A DNA stretch of 64,000 bases from Thioclava sp. GXIMD4216 (GTDB taxonomy: Bacteria > Pseudomonadota > Alphaproteobacteria > Rhodobacterales > Rhodobacteraceae). Both the position numbers and the translations under genes were made by a program. Location: contig NZ_CP149926.1 of the NCBI RefSeq assembly GCF_037949285.1, forward strand, positions 2,677,015 to 2,741,014, in the 5' to 3' direction. Within the stretch, counting starts at the first letter, position 1, and each line of letters opens with the position of its first letter. Below the pieces are notes generated by a model, which saw nothing but the letters and a program-made list of their open reading frames with translations, was not told the origin of the DNA and searched no databases. Positions 55,735-64,000 of the stretch are shown here, in pieces.

Positions 55735-56874
55735 ATGTTCAAGAGACTCCTCGTCGCCGCTATTGCCCTCCTTTTGCTGGCAGTCATTGCGGGCGGTATT
55801 ATCGGTTTCAACCTGTTCCGCGAAAAAATGATCGGCCAGTTCTTCGCCACGATGCAGCAGCCCGCAGCCGTTGTATCGGTGACCAAGGTTGTGCCGGTGA
55901 CGTGGACCCCGGGGATCGAAGCCATCGGCACAGCCAATGCGGCAGAAGGCACCGATCTTGCCATCGAAGCGGCGGGCATCGTGCGCGAAATCACCTTTGC
56001 TGCCAATGATACCGTCAAGAAAGGCCAGCTTCTGGTGCAGATCGACGACCGTCAGGAAAAGGCGGATCTGGCAGCCGCAGAAGCCTCGCTGGAACTGGCG
56101 CAGACCTCGCTGGAGCGGGCGCAGAAACTGAACGAGCGTGGCGTGTCGGCGGTGTCCACCCTCGATAGCGCCATCGCCGATGCGACCACCGCACAATCCA
56201 CCGTGCAGAAACTGAAAGCCGCATTGGAGACAAAACGCCTTCTGGCACCGTTTGACGGCACGATCGGCATCCCGCAAGTGGATCTGGGCGAATATGCAAC
56301 GGTGGGCACCCCCTATGCAACGCTCCAGAACGACTCCAGGATGCATGTCGATTTTACGCTATCCGAACAGCAGGTGCGCAATGTCTCTGTCGGGCAGGAT
56401 GTCGAGGTGACCTCGGAAGTGGGCGGCATCACCAAAGCGGGAAAAATTATCGGGATCGAACCCAAAATCGACGCGAACTCCCGTCTGGTCGGGCTGCGCG
56501 CCGAAATTTCCAATGACGACCGCGCTTTGACACCCGGCCAGTTCCTGCAGGTGCGGGTTATCCTGCCCACGCAAGCCGGTGTGATCGCCCTGCCGCAAAC
56601 GGTCGTGACCTCCAGCCTTTATGGCGATTCCGTCTATGTCGTGCGCGACGAGGACAAAGACGGCGAGACCCGCCAGATCGCCAGTCAGGTCTTCGTCAAA
56701 CTGGGCCGCCGCTCGGGAGACATGGTGGAAATCACCGAGGGCGTGAAAAGCGGTGATCAGGTCGTCAATGCCGGCCAGAACCGCCTGACCCCCGGCGCCC
56801 CCGTCACGATCGACAACTCGGTGACCCTCCCCGCCGATCCGGGCCGCGATATCGCACCCGAAGCCTCGAAATAA
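55735..56874 (+). CDS. RND efflux periplasmic adaptor (MFP) subunit
   Basis: 379-residue membrane fusion protein linking an RND pump to an outer-membrane channel. N-terminal TM (LLVAAIALLLLAVIAGGIIGFNLF), lipoyl half-motifs (GIVREITFAANDTVKKGQLLVQIDDR and LLAPFDGTIGIPQVDLGEYATVG), a helical hairpin between them (LAAAEASLELAQTSLERAQKLNERG), and a beta-barrel domain. The hairpin is short, as in MexE/AcrA-like proteins. The permease gene follows after 12 bases. No outer-membrane factor gene is present here. Confidence 0.93.
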   Translation: MFKRLLVAAIALLLLAVIAGGIIGFNLFREKMIGQFFATMQQPAAVVSVTKVVPVTWTPGIEAIGTANAAEGTDLAIEAAGIVREITFAANDTVKKGQLLVQIDDRQEKADLAAAEASLELAQTSLERAQKLNERGVSAVSTLDSAIADATTAQSTVQKLKAALETKRLLAPFDGTIGIPQVDLGEYATVGTPYATLQNDSRMHVDFTLSEQQVRNVSVGQDVEVTSEVGGITKAGKIIGIEPKIDANSRLVGLRAEISNDDRALTPGQFLQVRVILPTQAGVIALPQTVVTSSLYGDSVYVVRDEDKDGETRQIASQVFVKLGRRSGDMVEITEGVKSGDQVVNAGQNRLTPGAPVTIDNSVTLPADPGRDIAPEASK

Positions 56875-56886
56875 GGACGACGGATC

Positions 56887-59800
56887 ATGCATTTCACCGA
56901 AATCTTCATCCGGCGGCCCGTGCTGTCGATGGTCATCGGCGCCTTTATGCTGCTGATCGGGGCGCAGGCGTTTTTCAACCTGCCTGTGCGCGAATATCCG
57001 GAGGTGGATGAGACGGTGGTGACCGTCACCACCACCTATCCCGGGGCCGCGCCGGACCTCATTCAGGGCTTTATCACCGCGCCGATTGCGGCCGCTGTGG
57101 CCACCACCGAGAATATCGACTTCGTGACCTCGTCGTCGCGGCCTTCGGTATCGACCGTCTCGGTCAATATGAAGCTGGGTGCCGACCCCGATGTCGCGCT
57201 GACCGAGGTGCTGGCCAAGGTGCAGCAGGTGCGCTCGGATCTGCCTGATGGCGCGGAGGACCCGCAGATCGTCAAGGGCACGGGGATGACCTTCGCGCTG
57301 ATGTATCTGGCCGCGACCAACCCCAATATGACGCAAGAGCAGCTGACCGAATATCTGGACCGCGTGATCCGTCCGCGCATGTCGACCATTCAGGGCGTGG
57401 CCGAGATCCAGATCATCGGCGGCTCTACCTATGCGATGCGCGTCTGGATCGACCCGAAAAAACTGGCCGCGCGCAATGTGACCGCCGCCGAGGTGCTTGC
57501 GGCGATTCAGGCCTCGAACTTCCTTTCGGCGCCGGGGGCCACGGAAAACGACTTCTACACCCAGTCGATCACGCTGAAATCCACGCTGTCTTCGCCCGAT
57601 GCCTTTGGTGCCCTGCCCCTGCGCGGGGAAGGCGATAGTGTCATCCGTCTGCGCGATGTGGCGCGGATCGAGCTGGCCTCGGATGAATCGGGCGAGATCG
57701 TCAGCTTCAACGGTCAGTCGGGTACCTTTATCGGCGTGATGCCGACGCCTGCCGCCAACCCGCTGGATACCGCGCAGGCCGTGCATGATGCCCTGCCCGC
57801 GATCAACGCCTCGCTGCCCGAGGGGATGGAAATCCAGAACGTCTATGATTCCACCGAGACCATCTCGGCCTCGATCGAAGAGGTGTTCCACACGATCGCC
57901 GAAGCGGTGATCATCGTGGTGCTGGTGATCTTGCTGTTCTTGGGGTCGGTGCGCTCGGTGCTGATGCCCATTGTCACCATCCCACTGTCGCTGGTGGGGG
58001 TAATGGCGGTTCTGCTGGCGCTGGGATATTCGATCAACCTGCTGACGCTGCTGGCGATGGTTCTGGCCATCGGGCTTGTGGTGGATGACGCCATCGTGGT
58101 GGTGGAAAACATCCACCGCCATATCGAGGACGGGATGAAGCCGATCCCCGCCGCCGTCAAAGGCATGCAGGAGATCACCGGCCCCGTTATCGCCATGACC
58201 ATCACTCTGGCCGCCGTTCTGGCACCTCTGGCCTTCACCGGCGGGCTGACAGGGGCGCTGTTTACCGAATTTGCCTTCACACTGGCCGGATCGGTGATCC
58301 TGTCGGGGATTATCGCGCTGACCATCACGCCGATGATGTCGGGGCGCATCCTCAAATCGGGCCATGCCGGCGGGTTTCAGGGCTTTGTGGACCGCGTTTT
58401 CGAAAAACTTGCGGGCTTTTACGAGCGCCGCGTGACGGGGTCACTGAACCTGCGCTGGGTCACGCTGCTGATCGTGGGGGTGCTCATGGGCACCACGGGG
58501 TTCATGTTCACCAAAACCTCGGGCGAACTTGCCCCCGACGAAGACCAGGGCGCGCTTTTCGCCATCATGAAAGGGCCGAAATACGCCACCGACCGCTATA
58601 CCTCGGCCTATATCAAGCAGGTGGATGACAATACGAAAGACATCCCCGAAGTGCGGCAGAGCTTCTCGATTGCAGGGTTTGGCGGGGATGACGGTCAAGG
58701 CATCGAAATCTGGCAACTGAAGGACTGGGCCGACCGTGACCGGTCACAGGCTCAGGTGCAGCAGGACATTCAGGCGGGGCTGGACAAATCACCGGGGTTG
58801 CAGGGCTTTGCCTTTGCTCCGCCCACCCTGCCCGGCACGGGCGGTGGCTTGCCGATTTCGGTGATCTTGCAATCCGTGAACAGCTCGTCGCGCGTGGCAG
58901 AGGTCTCGGCAGAGATCACCCAGAAAGCGATGCAATCGGGCAAGTTCATCATCGTGCAGAACTCTCTAAGCTTCGACGCGCCCGAAGTGCAGGTCACCAT
59001 CGACCGCGACCGCGCGGCCTCGCTGAATGTGCCGATCAGCCAGATCGGCCAGACGCTGGGCCTGCTTGTTGGCGGCGGGTCGGTGGCGCAATTCGACCGC
59101 GACTCGAACAGCTATGACATCATCACACAGGTGCCGCGCAGCTTCCGCGAAAACCCCGAAGAGCTGGGCAATTATTTTGTCCGCGCCTCGACCGGCGAGA
59201 TGGTGCCCCTATCGGCCCTCGTGAAGATCGAAGGCGGCGTGCGCTCTGCCGCAATCGAGCAGTTCAACCAGTTGAATTCCTCGACCATCACCGCCCTGCC
59301 CCTGCCCACGGTCTCCACCGGCGAAGGGCTGGCCGAGATCCAGAAGATCGCGAATGAGACCATCCCCGACGGTTTCTTCATCGACTATTCCGGCCAGTCG
59401 CGGTTGGAGGTCACGCAGGGCAATACCATCGTCATCGCCTTTGCAGCCGCCGTTCTGGTGATCTATCTGGTGCTGGCGGCGCAATTCGAAAGCTTCCGCG
59501 ACCCCTTCATCATCCTGATGACGGTGCCGATGACGGTCTTCGGGGCGCTCCTGCCACTCAATCTGGGCCTCGGCACGCTCAACATCTATTCTCAGGTCGG
59601 GCTGATCACCCTTGTCGGGCTGATCACCAAGCACGGCATCCTGATGGTGGAATTTGCCAACCAGCAGCGCGAGGACCACGGGCTGTCACGGCGCGAGGCG
59701 ATCATCGCCGCCGCCCGCACCCGTCTGCGACCGATCCTGATGACCACCGCCGCCATGGCGCTGGCGGTGATTCCGCTGGTCATCGCCGAAGGCGCAGGGG

Positions 59801-59955
59801 CTGCGGCCCGTCAGGCGATGGGGGTGGTGATGTTCTCGGGCCTGATCATCGGCACGCTGTTCACCCTCTTCGTGGTGCCAATGTTCTACACCTTCATCTC
59901 GCCCTCGGATAAGGCATGGCGGGCGGCAAAAGAACGCAAGATCGCGGCCGGCTGA
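56887..59955 (+). CDS. RND efflux permease (AcrB/MexF family)
   Basis: 1022-residue proton-driven inner-membrane pump of the hydrophobe/amphiphile efflux family, with twelve TM segments and two large periplasmic loops. The N-terminus FTEIFIRRPVLSMVIGAFML, the TM4 aspartates in LAIGLVVDDAIVVVENIHRH, and the C-terminal repeat YSQVGLITLVGLITKHGILMVEF are typical. Substrate range is unknown. It forms a two-gene operon with the adaptor and ends at a terminator. Confidence 0.95.
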   Translation: MHFTEIFIRRPVLSMVIGAFMLLIGAQAFFNLPVREYPEVDETVVTVTTTYPGAAPDLIQGFITAPIAAAVATTENIDFVTSSSRPSVSTVSVNMKLGADPDVALTEVLAKVQQVRSDLPDGAEDPQIVKGTGMTFALMYLAATNPNMTQEQLTEYLDRVIRPRMSTIQGVAEIQIIGGSTYAMRVWIDPKKLAARNVTAAEVLAAIQASNFLSAPGATENDFYTQSITLKSTLSSPDAFGALPLRGEGDSVIRLRDVARIELASDESGEIVSFNGQSGTFIGVMPTPAANPLDTAQAVHDALPAINASLPEGMEIQNVYDSTETISASIEEVFHTIAEAVIIVVLVILLFLGSVRSVLMPIVTIPLSLVGVMAVLLALGYSINLLTLLAMVLAIGLVVDDAIVVVENIHRHIEDGMKPIPAAVKGMQEITGPVIAMTITLAAVLAPLAFTGGLTGALFTEFAFTLAGSVILSGIIALTITPMMSGRILKSGHAGGFQGFVDRVFEKLAGFYERRVTGSLNLRWVTLLIVGVLMGTTGFMFTKTSGELAPDEDQGALFAIMKGPKYATDRYTSAYIKQVDDNTKDIPEVRQSFSIAGFGGDDGQGIEIWQLKDWADRDRSQAQVQQDIQAGLDKSPGLQGFAFAPPTLPGTGGGLPISVILQSVNSSSRVAEVSAEITQKAMQSGKFIIVQNSLSFDAPEVQVTIDRDRAASLNVPISQIGQTLGLLVGGGSVAQFDRDSNSYDIITQVPRSFRENPEELGNYFVRASTGEMVPLSALVKIEGGVRSAAIEQFNQLNSSTITALPLPTVSTGEGLAEIQKIANETIPDGFFIDYSGQSRLEVTQGNTIVIAFAAAVLVIYLVLAAQFESFRDPFIILMTVPMTVFGALLPLNLGLGTLNIYSQVGLITLVGLITKHGILMVEFANQQREDHGLSRREAIIAAARTRLRPILMTTAAMALAVIPLVIAEGAGAAARQAMGVVMFSGLIIGTLFTLFVVPMFYTFISPSDKAWRAAKERKIAAG

Positions 59956-59976
59956 ACAGAAGACAATCTGATCTCC

Positions 59977-60008
59977 AAGGCTCCGGTGTCCACGCACCGG
60001 GGCCTTTT
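59977..60008 (+). terminator. Intrinsic terminator of the RND operon
   Basis: AAGGCTCCGGTG (59977-59988) pairs with CACCGGGGCCTT (59995-60006), one T-G wobble, loop TCCACG; TTTT follows. Confidence 0.88.
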
Positions 60009-60039
60009 GAACTTTACGGTTCACTTTCAAGAGGGACGA

Positions 60040-60144
60040 TATATGTATTTACGCACATATAATGGCTTATTTTTTAGAATTACGCATTTCATCGCACATT
60101 GCTAGATATGTCTCATAACAAACGCCGGATGTCACTGATCCGGC
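60040..60144 (+). promoter_or_regulatory. AT-rich promoter/leader of the secreted repeat protein
   Basis: TATATGT (60040-60046) and ACATATA (60055-60061) form an inverted repeat that overlaps TATAAT (60058-60063), a perfect -10 hexamer; I see no good -35. Further on, GCCGGAT (60124-60130) pairs with ATCCGGC (60138-60144), a leader hairpin just before the GGAG ribosome site. Confidence 0.4.
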
Positions 60145-60165
60145 ATATCACTGGAGATAATGACA

Positions 60166-60579
60166 ATGAAAACCGTTCTGACCACCGCCGCCATCCTTTT
60201 CGCCGCAACCGCAGGGATCGCCTCCGCACAAAGCAATGACGCCCAGTTGGCGGCTCTGCTGCAGGTCAATGGCGCACAGTTCACCACGGCCGAGCTGAAC
60301 AATATCAACGAAGCCCGCCGCGATGGCGATGTTGCCAAAGCCAATTACTACCTCAATCACGAGAACCGCACGACCGCCGCGCACAATGGTCAGGGCAAAG
60401 CCCAGCTTGCCGCACAGCTGGGGGTGAACGCTTCTGACTATACGCTGGCAGAACTTGTCACCATCGATAGCGACCGCCGCGACAACAACATCCAGAACGC
60501 CGATTTCGTTCTGAACGGCACGTCCCGCAATTCGGTCGCCCCGATCGCCACGCCTTATATCGGCACCGGTCGTCGCTAA
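60166..60579 (+). CDS. Secreted protein with two internal repeats
   Basis: 137 residues: signal peptide MKTVLTTAAILFAATAGIASA, then two ~42-residue repeats, the first beginning NDAQLAALLQVNGAQFTTAEL and the second GKAQLAAQLGVNASDYTLAEL; each continues with a DRRD- or ARRDGD-like stretch and ends NYYLNH or DFVLNG. Predicted to be periplasmic or secreted; family not recognised. The ATG at 60166 is preferred: GGAG is 9 bases upstream, whereas the earlier ATG at 60160 is only 3 bases from it. Confidence 0.82.
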   Translation: MKTVLTTAAILFAATAGIASAQSNDAQLAALLQVNGAQFTTAELNNINEARRDGDVAKANYYLNHENRTTAAHNGQGKAQLAAQLGVNASDYTLAELVTIDSDRRDNNIQNADFVLNGTSRNSVAPIATPYIGTGRR

Positions 60580-60613
60580 GGCACGCCTGCGCTGTCTGCG
60601 CCCGTCACACCCA

Positions 60614-60644
60614 AAGCCCCCGAGCCGGTCTCGGGGGCTTTTTT
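60614..60644 (+). terminator. Terminator of the secreted repeat protein gene
   Basis: AAGCCCCCGA (60614-60623) pairs with TCGGGGGCTT (60631-60640) around GCCGGTC, followed by TTTT. Confidence 0.9.
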
Positions 60645-60741
60645 GTCCGTCTTCGCCAAGCATCGGAAAGATGCTATGAGAAACGGGCTTGTCGCAAGGC
60701 CCGCGCTCTGGCAGGGACAAGACAATTCAGGAGACCCGAAT

Positions 60742-60906
60742 ATGGATTACAGCAAATCCGGTGGCGCCAAAGCCCCCAAAAACACCCCCCGCCATGCCGA
60801 ACACAACGCCAAAGGGACCGATAAAAACCCCTTCGGCGGCAAATCCGACAAGGCCGCTCTTCTGGCCCGCATGAAAGCGGCCACCAAAAAGACCGACGAG
60901 AAGTAA
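60742..60906 (+). CDS. Small basic protein, 54 residues
   Basis: Unrecognised Lys/Ala/Gly-rich protein: MDYSKSGGAKAPKNTPRH, then HNAKGTDKNPFGGKSDKAAL and a C-terminal helix LLARMKAATKKTDEK. Probably disordered and cytoplasmic. CAGGAG lies 8 bases before the ATG, which supports translation; the frame extends upstream into the preceding terminator, so a longer start is unlikely. Convergent with the GMC oxidoreductase gene. Confidence 0.7.
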   Translation: MDYSKSGGAKAPKNTPRHAEHNAKGTDKNPFGGKSDKAALLARMKAATKKTDEK

Positions 60907-60916
60907 GCCCTTTCTC

Positions 60917-62530
60917 TTACTCTGCGGCCACTACGCCCGCGCGCGCGTCTTCCAAGATCATGCGCGCGGCTTTTTCCGCGATCATCATCGTCGGCGCATT
61001 CGTGTTGCCCGATGTAATGGTCGGCATCACCGACGCATCGGCAATACGCAGCCCCTGAACACCCCGCACCCGCAGACGCGGGTCCACCACCGAATCCGTG
61101 TCGGCCCCCATCCGGCAGGTGCCCACAGGGTGGAAGATCGTCGTGCCGATATCCCCTGCGGCTTTGATCAGATCCTCATCGCTCTGATAGGAGGGACCGG
61201 GTTTGTATTCTTCGGGGTGGAATTTGGCAAAGGCGGGCTGGCTGGCCACATGCCGCACCTGCCGGATGGCCCGCATCGCCACCTGCCTGTCCCCTTCGGT
61301 CGAAAGATAATTCGGCGCGATCACCGGATGATCGCGGAAATCTGCTGAACGGATATGGATCGAGCCACGGCTTTCGGGGCGCAGATTGCACACACTCGCC
61401 GTCATGCCGGGAAAGGGATGCACCGCATCACCGAACTTGTCCAGACTGACAGGCTGCACGTGATATTCCAGATCCGGCGAGGCTTTTTCGGGTGACGAGC
61501 GCGTGAACACCCCCACCTGACTGGGGGCCATCGCCATCGGGCCGGAGCGTTTCAACGCGTATTCCGCGCCAATCATCGCCTTCCCCCACAGGCTGGAGGC
61601 CATCGTGTTCAGGCTTTTCACCCCCCGCACCTTATAGACCAGACGCAGTTGAAGATGGTCCTGCAGGTTTTCGCCCACCGCAGCATTCTCGATCCGTGGC
61701 GAGACACCCATATGGGCCAGCGTCTCGGCCCGCCCGATGCCCGAAAGCTCCAGCACCTGCACAGAGCCGACAGCCCCCGCCGACAGGATCACCTCATGCG
61801 CTCCGACCTCGACCGACCGACCGTCACGGGTGTAGCGCACCCCCGTCACCCGCCGCCCGTCCAGAACCAGCTTCTCGACCTGCGCGCCGGTGCGGATTTC
61901 CAGATTAGGTCGTGATTTCACAGGGTTCAGGAAGGCACGCGCGGCAGACCAGCGCCATCCGCTGCGCTGGGTCACATGGAAATACCCGCCTCCTTCATTG
62001 CTGCCCCGGTTGAAATCCTCCGTGCGCGGGAAGCCTGCCTGCTCGGCCGCCTCAAGGAACGCATCCAGCACATCCCAGCGCACCCGCGCCTTCTCCACCC
62101 GTAGCGGCCCGCCAGAGCCATGCCGGTCCGATGCACCACGGTAGAAATCCTCCTGTTCCATGAACAGCGGCAAGACATCCTCCCAGCCCCATCCGGTACA
62201 GCCCATCTGCCGCCAGCCGTCATAATCCTGCGCCTGACCGCGCATATAGATCATCCCGTTGATCGAGGAGCACCCGCCCAGGATACGCCCGCGCGGATAC
62301 AGAAGTTCGCGCCCGTTCAGCCCCGGATCGGCGGCAGTCTTATATCCCCAATCCGTGCGCGGATTGCCGATGCAATACAGATATCCTACCGGAATATGCA
62401 CCCAGTGATAATTGTCCTTGCCTCCCGCTTCCAACAGCAGCACACGATTGCGCGGATCTGCGCTCAGCCGGTTGGCCAGCACGCATCCCGCGGAGCCCGC
62501 CCCGATAATCACATAATCGAAATGGTCCAT
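60917..62530 (-). CDS. GMC family oxidoreductase (choline dehydrogenase-like)
   Basis: 537-residue FAD-dependent alcohol dehydrogenase/oxidase. FAD site DYVIIGAGSAGCVLANRLS at the N-terminus; GMC signatures GRILGGCSSINGMIYMRG and GAVGSVQVLELSGIG; catalytic His in IFHPVGTCRMG and the second His/Asn in the ITSGNTNAPTMMIAEK end. BetA-like enzymes share this pattern, but no bet genes (betB, betI, transporter) adjoin, so choline as substrate is uncertain; other alcohols are possible. Single gene, divergent from waaA. Confidence 0.9.
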   Translation of the reverse strand: MDHFDYVIIGAGSAGCVLANRLSADPRNRVLLLEAGGKDNYHWVHIPVGYLYCIGNPRTDWGYKTAADPGLNGRELLYPRGRILGGCSSINGMIYMRGQAQDYDGWRQMGCTGWGWEDVLPLFMEQEDFYRGASDRHGSGGPLRVEKARVRWDVLDAFLEAAEQAGFPRTEDFNRGSNEGGGYFHVTQRSGWRWSAARAFLNPVKSRPNLEIRTGAQVEKLVLDGRRVTGVRYTRDGRSVEVGAHEVILSAGAVGSVQVLELSGIGRAETLAHMGVSPRIENAAVGENLQDHLQLRLVYKVRGVKSLNTMASSLWGKAMIGAEYALKRSGPMAMAPSQVGVFTRSSPEKASPDLEYHVQPVSLDKFGDAVHPFPGMTASVCNLRPESRGSIHIRSADFRDHPVIAPNYLSTEGDRQVAMRAIRQVRHVASQPAFAKFHPEEYKPGPSYQSDEDLIKAAGDIGTTIFHPVGTCRMGADTDSVVDPRLRVRGVQGLRIADASVMPTITSGNTNAPTMMIAEKAARMILEDARAGVVAAE

Positions 62531-62816
62531 AGAATAGTCCTCCCTGCAAAATCAGGCGGCACCCGAAAGTGCCTCTCCATCCCCCGCAAGAGGTTTGCAA
62601 CGGGGCGAGGAAATAGCAAGCCTGTTCACAATCTCCATGCCCTGCAAAAACGCAAACTCCTTTACGGCCTGCCTCCTCTCGCATGCATGGCAACCGCATG
62701 CGGGCTTGCATCTCGGGCACAGGCACGGTTTTGATGCCGCAAACGGGGGCCTGACCGGTGGCCCTGCCTTTATCGCCTGCCCTATTGCCTGCCCCGCCAA
62801 TCCAAGGATCTCCCCA
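62531..62816. other. GMC-waaA divergent intergenic region
   Basis: 286 bases without a credible gene. It must contain both promoters. I see short GCATGC palindromes near 62690-62700 and the waaA ribosome site at the right end, nothing else distinctive. Confidence 0.5.
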
Positions 62817-64000
62817 GTGCTGCGCTACCGTCTGCTCCTGTCTATCGCCCTGCCGCTGATGCTGGCGCATCTGCTATGGGGATATATGCGCGGGCGGCAA
62901 AGCCGCCAGGGGCTTGTCGAGCGGCTGGGCGGCCTGCCGCCCGGCCCGAGCACGCCCCACCCCCCCGATCCGCGCGCACCGGTCTGGCTGCATGCGGCCT
63001 CCAATGGCGAGCTTGCCTCGGCGCGTCCCGTGATCGACTGGCTGGTGGCGCGCGGCGACCGGCTCCTGATCACCACCAATTCGACCACCGCACAAGATCT
63101 GGCACGACGCTGGATCGCAGCGGCGGACCTGCCACCCGAAACCTGCGTGGCGCTCGCCCCGCTGGATACCCGCTGGGTGCTGCGGCGCTTCTTGCGACAC
63201 TATCGGCCCGCCGCGCTGATCGTCATCGAGAACGAGATCTGGCCCAACCGTTTTGCCATGATGGCGCAGGCGGGCCACCCCTGCCTGATGTTGGGCGCAC
63301 GGCTTTCGGCAGGCTCCGCCCGCTTCTGGCACAGGCTGTCTCTGGGCCCGCTGCTGGCCGGGCTGACGGCGGTTTCCGCACAAGATGCCGCCTCTCAGGC
63401 GCGGTTCCTTGCGCTCGGGCTGCCAGCCTCGCATCTTCTGCCGCGCATCAACCTGAAAACCGCTGCCAGCCCGCAAGTGCTGCCGCCGCTCGCCCGCTGG
63501 CCCGAAGACTGGCCGCGCCGTCATACATGGCTTGCCGCCTCGACCCATGAGGGCGAGGAAGAACTGATCCTTGAGGCTTTTGCCAAGGCCCGTATGCAGC
63601 GCCCCGAATTGCGTCTCATCCTTGCCCCCCGCCACCCGCGGCGCGGGGCGGAGATCGCGCGGATGATCCGCGCCAAGGGGTTTGCACTGGCCCGACGCTC
63701 GAACCAAGACCAGCCCTCCGGTCCGGTCTATCTGGCCGATACCCTGGGCGAGATGGGCCATTGGTATCGCGCGGCAGCCGCCTGTTTTACCGGTGGTTCC
63801 TTCGTGCCCAAGGGCGGACATACCCCGTTCGAGCCGCTGGTCTATCACTGCGCCCTGTTTCATGGCCCGCATGTCGAGAATGCCCGTGAGCCCTATGCCG
63901 CGCTCGATCACTGCGGCGGGGCGCGCTGTCTGCCCACCCCCGAGGCTCTGACACAGGCGATGGTGTCCTCGACCCAGGCCGATTTCACCCGCATGACACA
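62817..64000 (+). CDS. waaA: 3-deoxy-D-manno-octulosonic acid transferase (3' end outside)
   Basis: Adds Kdo from CMP-Kdo to lipid A precursor at the inner membrane. The frame from GTG 62817 is open to the window edge (394 codons). AAGGA lies 8 bases before this GTG. N-terminal membrane anchor (LLLSIALPLMLAHLLWGY), then WLHAASNGELASARP with the presumed catalytic Glu, LRRFLRHYRPAALIVIENEIWPN, ILAPRHPRRG and GGSFVPKGGHTPFEP, all GT30-family blocks. The C-terminal portion, typically another 20-40 residues, is missing. Confidence 0.9.
   Translation, partial: MLRYRLLLSIALPLMLAHLLWGYMRGRQSRQGLVERLGGLPPGPSTPHPPDPRAPVWLHAASNGELASARPVIDWLVARGDRLLITTNSTTAQDLARRWIAAADLPPETCVALAPLDTRWVLRRFLRHYRPAALIVIENEIWPNRFAMMAQAGHPCLMLGARLSAGSARFWHRLSLGPLLAGLTAVSAQDAASQARFLALGLPASHLLPRINLKTAASPQVLPPLARWPEDWPRRHTWLAASTHEGEEELILEAFAKARMQRPELRLILAPRHPRRGAEIARMIRAKGFALARRSNQDQPSGPVYLADTLGEMGHWYRAAAACFTGGSFVPKGGHTPFEPLVYHCALFHGPHVENAREPYAALDHCGGARCLPTPEALTQAMVSSTQADFTRMT

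Noticed and set aside
56359..58365. 668-codon open frame antisense to the RND genes
   Set aside because: Low-complexity His/Gly/Arg-rich reading, spanning two real genes, no start signals.
60643..60741. Longer start for the 54-residue protein
   Set aside because: The extension begins within the preceding terminator, and CAGGAG clearly marks the ATG at 60742.
1..64000. CRISPR array, prophage, transposon or tRNA
   Set aside because: No regularly spaced repeats, transposase or integrase genes, or cloverleaf sequences were seen.

Overview
The window is a GC-rich chromosomal segment of an alphaproteobacterium, most probably a Rhodobacteraceae member (Rhodobacter/Paracoccus/Thioclava-like). The evidence is gene content and order: pckA beside chvI-chvG-hprK-rapZ-EIIA-HPr, the rpoZ-rsh-pdxJ-acpS-lepB-rnc-era-recO block, a methylsuccinyl-CoA dehydrogenase of the ethylmalonyl-CoA pathway, and Rhodobacteraceae-type small proteins. 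I see no rRNA, tRNA, CRISPR array, prophage or insertion sequence. Almost everything looks like core chromosome.

Layout. 1-3.1 kb: etfB (partial)-etfA and hydroxybutyryl-CoA dehydrogenase, with a DUF6473-like gene on the other strand. 3.2-8.6 kb (minus): an acyltransferase, then a regulatory operon chvI-chvG-hprK-rapZ-EIIA-ptsH whose genes mostly overlap by 4 bp; pckA leaves divergently at 8.95 kb. 10.6-16.9 kb: phospholipase D-like protein, RNase R, GNAT, dapE, TauE/SafE exporter. 17.0-19.3 kb: mcd and a PPT-type acetyltransferase. 19.3-28.5 kb (minus): folK, rpoZ, rsh, DUF2062, pdxJ, a membrane protein, acpS, lepB, rnc, era, DUF1491 and recO. 28.7-34.3 kb: NYN-domain protein, YqaA, MATE exporter, two PaaI-type thioesterases divergent from tandem MerR regulators, a small protein and a GST. 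34.3-38.6 kb: Hint protein, sulfotransferase, an M48-peptidase-like protein without its zinc site, and a SPOR protein. 38.7-42.3 kb (minus): cdd-deoA-deoB-upp nucleoside salvage. 42.5-47 kb: maeB and prpE. 47-49.2 kb: a poorly coding 0.8-kb stretch followed by an NtrC-like response regulator with degenerate AAA+ motifs. 49.2-55.4 kb: nadK, glyA, an alpha/beta hydrolase, a lipoprotein, a phosphoesterase, a lipid kinase and a phasin-like gene. 55.7-60 kb: a two-gene RND efflux operon. 60.1 kb to the end: a repeat-containing secreted protein, a 54-residue protein, a GMC oxidoreductase and the start of waaA.

Several parts concern acyl-CoA and C3/C4 carbon: ETF with hbd and mcd (C4 acyl-CoA oxidation), prpE (propionate entry), maeB and pckA (the C4/C3 node), a phasin-like gene behind a PhaR-type palindrome, and thioesterases beside MerR regulators. 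The ChvGI/PTS operon next to pckA is the expected regulatory counterpart of that node. The least ordinary items are the degenerate NtrC-type regulator (GALPGA for GAFTGA, Lys for the Walker B Glu), the predicted pseudo-M48 protein, and several sharp inverted repeats in promoter regions. All functional statements are from reading the sequence; no database search was run.
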